This document shows positions 6,018 to 8,650 of a stretch of 8,650 nt of DNA, in pieces. Every line of letters begins with the position of its first letter. Within the stretch, counting starts at the first letter, position 1. Below the pieces are notes generated by a model, which was not told the origin of the DNA, did not search any database, and worked only from the letters and a program-made list of their open reading frames with translations. The stretch is taken from contig DAFJ01000046.1 in the NCBI GenBank assembly GCA_002497905.1, positions 1-8,650 on the forward strand, in the 5' to 3' direction. Source of the stretch: Euryarchaeota archaeon UBA251. GTDB lineage: Archaea > Thermoplasmatota > Poseidoniia > Poseidoniales > Thalassarchaeaceae. Position numbers and translations under genes: made by a program.

Positions 6018-6703
6018 TTGAAGGCATCGAGCCTCGTCTGTGTTCCTTCGTTCGGGTTCCATCCTATGGATCTAAATGCTTTCGACCATGTAATATTCAT
6101 CCTCCCAGTCCGTCGTTTTAGACAGCACAGAAAATGCTCATCGATTAGTGCATGGAGTTGTTGTTTTAGCGCCCGTGAGAAGGGATTTTGTCGACTAAAT
6201 CGATGAGAAATAAGTACAAGGTATCCTTGTTCAACGGCGAATCGCCGAAGGTGTAGTAGTGCACGTCTGAGCATAGAGCATCCTTCCTCGGTGCGAATCT
6301 GACTATCTCCATACATTATCGGCATATCGCTGATGACTAGAAGTCTAGAATCGATTGTTTGTACAAAGCCCTCTTCTAGATTGTAGCAGACAGAATAAAT
6401 TTGTTCAGACAACTGATGGGCAGTGAATCCTCTACAGATATACAGCCTCTGCATACTTTCTTCTGTCTCGATTCTTCCAACTCTTATGAGTGGTGCGAAT
6501 CGCCCTGGGTCGAACCGTGTCCCACCATCAATCCAATGCACCGCCCGCCTATGTCTGACCTCATTGGCCACAATTGACGAGAGGATCCATTCGTTAACGT
6601 TAACGTCCCCTTCAAACAGTACGAGACGCCCGGTCTGTAGCGAGGGCAATCCATCGTTTAACGATGGATTCGGCCAGCTGATGATTGGGTCCTGATGCAT
6701 CAT
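5903..6703 (-). CDS. RadA/RecA-fold protein with degenerate Walker A (pseudo-ATPase)
   Basis: A 266-residue protein with the core layout of RadA/Rad55-type recombinase paralogs. The P-loop position at 31-39 reads EGDVNVNEW: G32 is kept, but N37, E38 and W39 replace the GKT needed for ATP. The next strand, HWIDGGTRF (56-64), matches the RadA IDTEGTF strand with the catalytic Glu replaced by G61. The Walker B strand is LLVISDM (121-127, Asp D126), followed by MLRRALLHLRRFAVEQGYLVLISHR (144-168), as in the RadA helix and strand that follow. The fold seems kept and ATP hydrolysis lost, so a scaffold or partner role is likely. The start is ATG at 6703 or 6700, since an in-frame TAA lies at 6713-6715. 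There is no Shine-Dalgarno, so the message may be leaderless. The last 38 residues overlap the polymerase 3' end and look unconserved. It could instead be a KaiC-like or ImuA-like relative. Confidence 0.78.
   Translation of the reverse strand: MMHQDPIISWPNPSLNDGLPSLQTGRLVLFEGDVNVNEWILSSIVANEVRHRRAVHWIDGGTRFDPGRFAPLIRVGRIETEESMQRLYICRGFTAHQLSEQIYSVCYNLEEGFVQTIDSRLLVISDMPIMYGDSQIRTEEGCSMLRRALLHLRRFAVEQGYLVLISHRFSRQNPFSRALKQQLHALIDEHFLCCLKRRTGRMNITWSKAFRSIGWNPNEGTQTRLDAFNQHQSVSRGILEEPLDTWCSSHPKAERIADIDRNAIGT
6592..6605. repeat. Tandem GTTAAC hexamers forming a 14-bp palindrome
   Basis: CGTTAACGTTAACG is perfectly self-complementary because it contains two adjacent GTTAAC units. On the - strand it encodes V34-N35-V36-N37, the exact place of the lost P-loop in the RadA-like protein. 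It may be a local duplication or chance; no regulatory role is claimed. Confidence 0.5.
6648..6670. repeat. Near-perfect 23-bp palindrome inside the start of the RadA-like gene
   Basis: AATCCATCGTT (6648-6658) and AACGATGGATT (6660-6670) are exact 11-bp reverse complements around a single T at 6659. The element lies 33-55 bp into the RadA-like gene (codons for N12 to L19). It could be a downstream operator for a dimeric regulator or a stem in the mRNA near the start codon, although a 1-nt loop would open to about 3-5 nt. The symmetry is directly visible; the role is inferred. Confidence 0.6.
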
Positions 6704-6840
6704 GAGTGCTGCTTATGCTTTGTTCATGAACGTGCCATAGGGGGATACCCTTCTCTGAAACTGAATCTGGCCAAATTACAGAAAATGTACGTATTAGATG
6801 TGTCAAAACGGATATGAAGGGGCCACTTCCTCTTTCAGGT
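6704..6840. promoter_or_regulatory. Divergent promoter region between the RadA-like gene and a membrane protein
   Basis: This 137-bp gap must drive the RadA-like gene leftward and the membrane protein rightward. It contains a perfect 10-bp palindrome GTTCATGAAC (6722-6731), placed 19-28 bp before the RadA-like ATG, where a TATA box or overlapping operator would sit if the message is leaderless. No convincing TATA box or Shine-Dalgarno sequence is visible on either strand. The AT-rich stretch GTACGTATTAG (6787-6797) is the best candidate for rightward initiation. The right-hand gene may start at 6814 instead, which would shorten the gap. Confidence 0.35.
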
Positions 6841-8650
6841 ATGGCGAATGAGAATCCATCTCCTGATTCGCCTAAAGATGAGGTTTTTGCGGCTGCAGAA
6901 GATGAGGCTGCGCCAACTCTTCAGGAGCATTCGGAGGAGGATACCACTGAACTTGTTTCGGGCAGGGACACGAGTGAGATTGATCGCCAACTAGATGAGA
7001 TTAGACAACGGCGCGAAGGAATCAAGCGTCCCTTTTTCAGTGGCCCTGAGGGAAAGACACTTGCCGTTGGATTGCTCACAGCAATTCTCTTTGGTGGAGT
7101 TGTCTTAGTTAGTTCTACTGGCGCCTTCATGCCTGATTCCATATCTATCGATCAGTCCCTTTCTGGAACCTTCTTCGATCCGGGAGACAAGTGTGTCGAT
7201 CGCACTGGTGTCGCTTGGCTCAACATTTGGGAGGGTGAGAAACATGAGTTGCGCATTCGTCTCTACAATATCGAACCGTCAAACATTGTAATACATGCAC
7301 GTCTGATAGATCCCAGTACAAATTCAGCACCAAGGGATGGGACAGTTGTCATCGATCCGCTGGTTGTAAATGGTTCCTTGAATCAGACCGAGATCGCCCT
7401 ATTTACGGACGATGTTGACCCTGGAGTATATACGCTCAGAGTCAAGGTTTACAACACCACGGGCCTGCCTGTTACGAATACAAATCAGACTGCATTGATT
7501 GGTAAGAAAGAGATGATTCTAGAGGAGCGGCAAGTCGAAGTCCTTGAAATCGAGAAGGGCGGTATCCTCAGCCTAGTTGGCCTTGCTGAAGGTACCACTG
7601 TGAAAGGTGTCGAGTTGTTAGATGAGGAAATTAGGTCATGTTGGACCGTTCAATCGTTGGGACAATGGTCTCTGGCGCTTATGGGTGCTGAATGGGCTGG
7701 AGGACGTGAGACAGCAATGCTCGCTGGCGGCAGTGCTGGAGTCCCACCGTGGTGGATGGCATTTGTATCGCTGTTCATGTCTGTTGTTTTCTTGTTCATT
7801 CAATATCCATTGATGTACCGATTTTATCATCGTGATGAAGAAGATGATCTCTCAAATGAACAAACTAAACGATTGATTGAACGTACGCTTGAGAAAGCTT
7901 GTGACGATCTCCATGTTCACTTTGATAGGGAAAGTACTGTAATCGAAGTAAAGGACCTCATAATCAGTGTTGATGTATGCTACGAGAATACTGATCGATC
8001 CTTTGAGAATAGAGATACTGTAAGAGCACACCTGCTCAAGTTTCTGTTGAGCGAATTCGCTGTTTTCGGTGAGATGCGGAGCACAGAACTTGATGTTCGG
8101 ACCTCACAAGAGCGACGTGGTGTACATCAGAGCATTCGCGAGGGTGTTGATTTGATGGATGGACCAGTTGAAGATTACACGAATTTCTTCACCGAACTGA
8201 ATATTTACGCCCGCATTGACGACAATGTACGCAATGTCGTCAAGCATTGGTTCGATCAAAATCCTCTACATCACATTGAGGACAATGTGACATCCGATGA
8301 CTTTGCAGTTTATCTTCGAGTCCAGTACAAACCAGCCAATCAGGTCCTTTCTTTCCTGAGAAATCGTCTATCTTACGAGGATGTCCAGCGTGAGTTACGA
8401 AAGACAATCCAATCGGAATTGAAGGGTATGTTGGGAGATCGTCGTGTGATTGTGAGTGCGATGAGTACTGTAGATACCATAGCCGATCGTGTGGCTGCCG
8501 GTCGCTCTGAGGATCTTAGTGTCAAGGAAGATGGTGAAATCGTGGCCACTGAGGCCTTCGTAGCACAACAGGAAGGAATTACTGGGACCCTGTTACAGAA
8601 TCAGTTTGTCGCAGATATCCTTTCGTCGGTGGAGTTCATTGCACATAGAA
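6841..8650 (+). CDS. Large two-pass membrane protein with glycosylation-prone external domain, 3'-partial
   Basis: The first 603 residues of a protein that runs off the right edge; I do not recognise the family. The order is: an acidic, probably disordered N-terminus (1-45), a short charged helix (45-62), a membrane helix at 72-92 (TLAVGLLTAILFGGVVLVSS), an external domain at about 98-300, a second membrane helix at 304-325 (WWMAFVSLFMSVVFLFIQYPL), then a long cytoplasmic domain. The external part has beta-rich stretches ending in DPGVYTLRVKVYN, like an immunoglobulin-type sandwich. It has four N-glycosylation sequons (N177, N181, N205, N215) and two cysteines (C118, C267) that could pair. 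The cytoplasmic part (from 326) is mixed helix and strand with no motif I know. ATG at 6841 is preferred because MANENPSPDSPKDE looks like a natural start; the in-frame ATG at 6814 (MKGPLPLSG) is the alternative. An in-frame stop at 6727-6729 limits the start upstream. Confidence 0.75.
   Translation, partial: MANENPSPDSPKDEVFAAAEDEAAPTLQEHSEEDTTELVSGRDTSEIDRQLDEIRQRREGIKRPFFSGPEGKTLAVGLLTAILFGGVVLVSSTGAFMPDSISIDQSLSGTFFDPGDKCVDRTGVAWLNIWEGEKHELRIRLYNIEPSNIVIHARLIDPSTNSAPRDGTVVIDPLVVNGSLNQTEIALFTDDVDPGVYTLRVKVYNTTGLPVTNTNQTALIGKKEMILEERQVEVLEIEKGGILSLVGLAEGTTVKGVELLDEEIRSCWTVQSLGQWSLALMGAEWAGGRETAMLAGGSAGVPPWWMAFVSLFMSVVFLFIQYPLMYRFYHRDEEDDLSNEQTKRLIERTLEKACDDLHVHFDRESTVIEVKDLIISVDVCYENTDRSFENRDTVRAHLLKFLLSEFAVFGEMRSTELDVRTSQERRGVHQSIREGVDLMDGPVEDYTNFFTELNIYARIDDNVRNVVKHWFDQNPLHHIEDNVTSDDFAVYLRVQYKPANQVLSFLRNRLSYEDVQRELRKTIQSELKGMLGDRRVIVSAMSTVDTIADRVAAGRSEDLSVKEDGEIVATEAFVAQQEGITGTLLQNQFVADILSSVEFIAHR

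Noticed and set aside
6612..6806. A 64-codon - strand frame that could be read as an upstream gene of the RadA-like protein
   Set aside because: It overlaps the RadA-like gene in another frame, has no ribosome-binding site and shows no recognisable features.

Overview
The window looks like a chromosomal segment of a euryarchaeon. The gene content fits a Thermoplasmatota or Marine Group II (Poseidoniales)-like lineage best, but I cannot fix the taxon without a search. The reasons are an archaeal-type serine hydroxymethyltransferase, an archaeal PolB2-class family B DNA polymerase, a small partner protein that resembles a haloarchaeal family I remember, a RadA-like protein, Shine-Dalgarno sites of the GGAGGTGA type, and surface domains carrying N-glycosylation sequons. 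Coding density is very high. The only two real gaps are about 132 bp (3268-3399) and 137 bp (6704-6840), and both separate divergent genes. I saw no rRNA, tRNA, CRISPR array, insertion sequence or long repeat.

Left part (1-2004, + strand): a cluster of three genes. The first is a two-pass membrane protein with a cytoplasmic coiled coil. Its reading frame is open through the left edge, so it is truncated by the window. It overlaps the next gene, an unrecognised soluble protein, by 8 bp. A small cupin with its own good ribosome-binding site follows. The cupin stop codon directly abuts the stop codon of glyA (2005-3267, - strand), with no bases between the convergent genes.

Central part (3400-6703): the most interesting block. 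A small helical protein (3400-3660) is coupled by an ATGA overlap to a PolB2-like DNA polymerase (3657-6017). The polymerase has lost key exonuclease residues and one of the two motif C aspartates. Convergent to it, and overlapping its 3' end by 115 bp, is a RadA/RecA-fold protein (5903-6703, - strand). That protein has lost the Walker A GKT and the usual catalytic glutamate. Together they look like a DNA-damage-tolerance cassette built from an altered polymerase, a pseudo-recombinase and a small adaptor. In composition it recalls the bacterial ImuA/ImuB/DnaE2 mutasome, although the families are unrelated. The RadA-like gene carries a near-perfect 23-bp palindrome close to its start codon.

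Right part (6841-8650, + strand): the N-terminal 603 residues of a large two-pass membrane protein with a glycosylation-prone external domain and a long cytoplasmic domain. It runs off the right edge.
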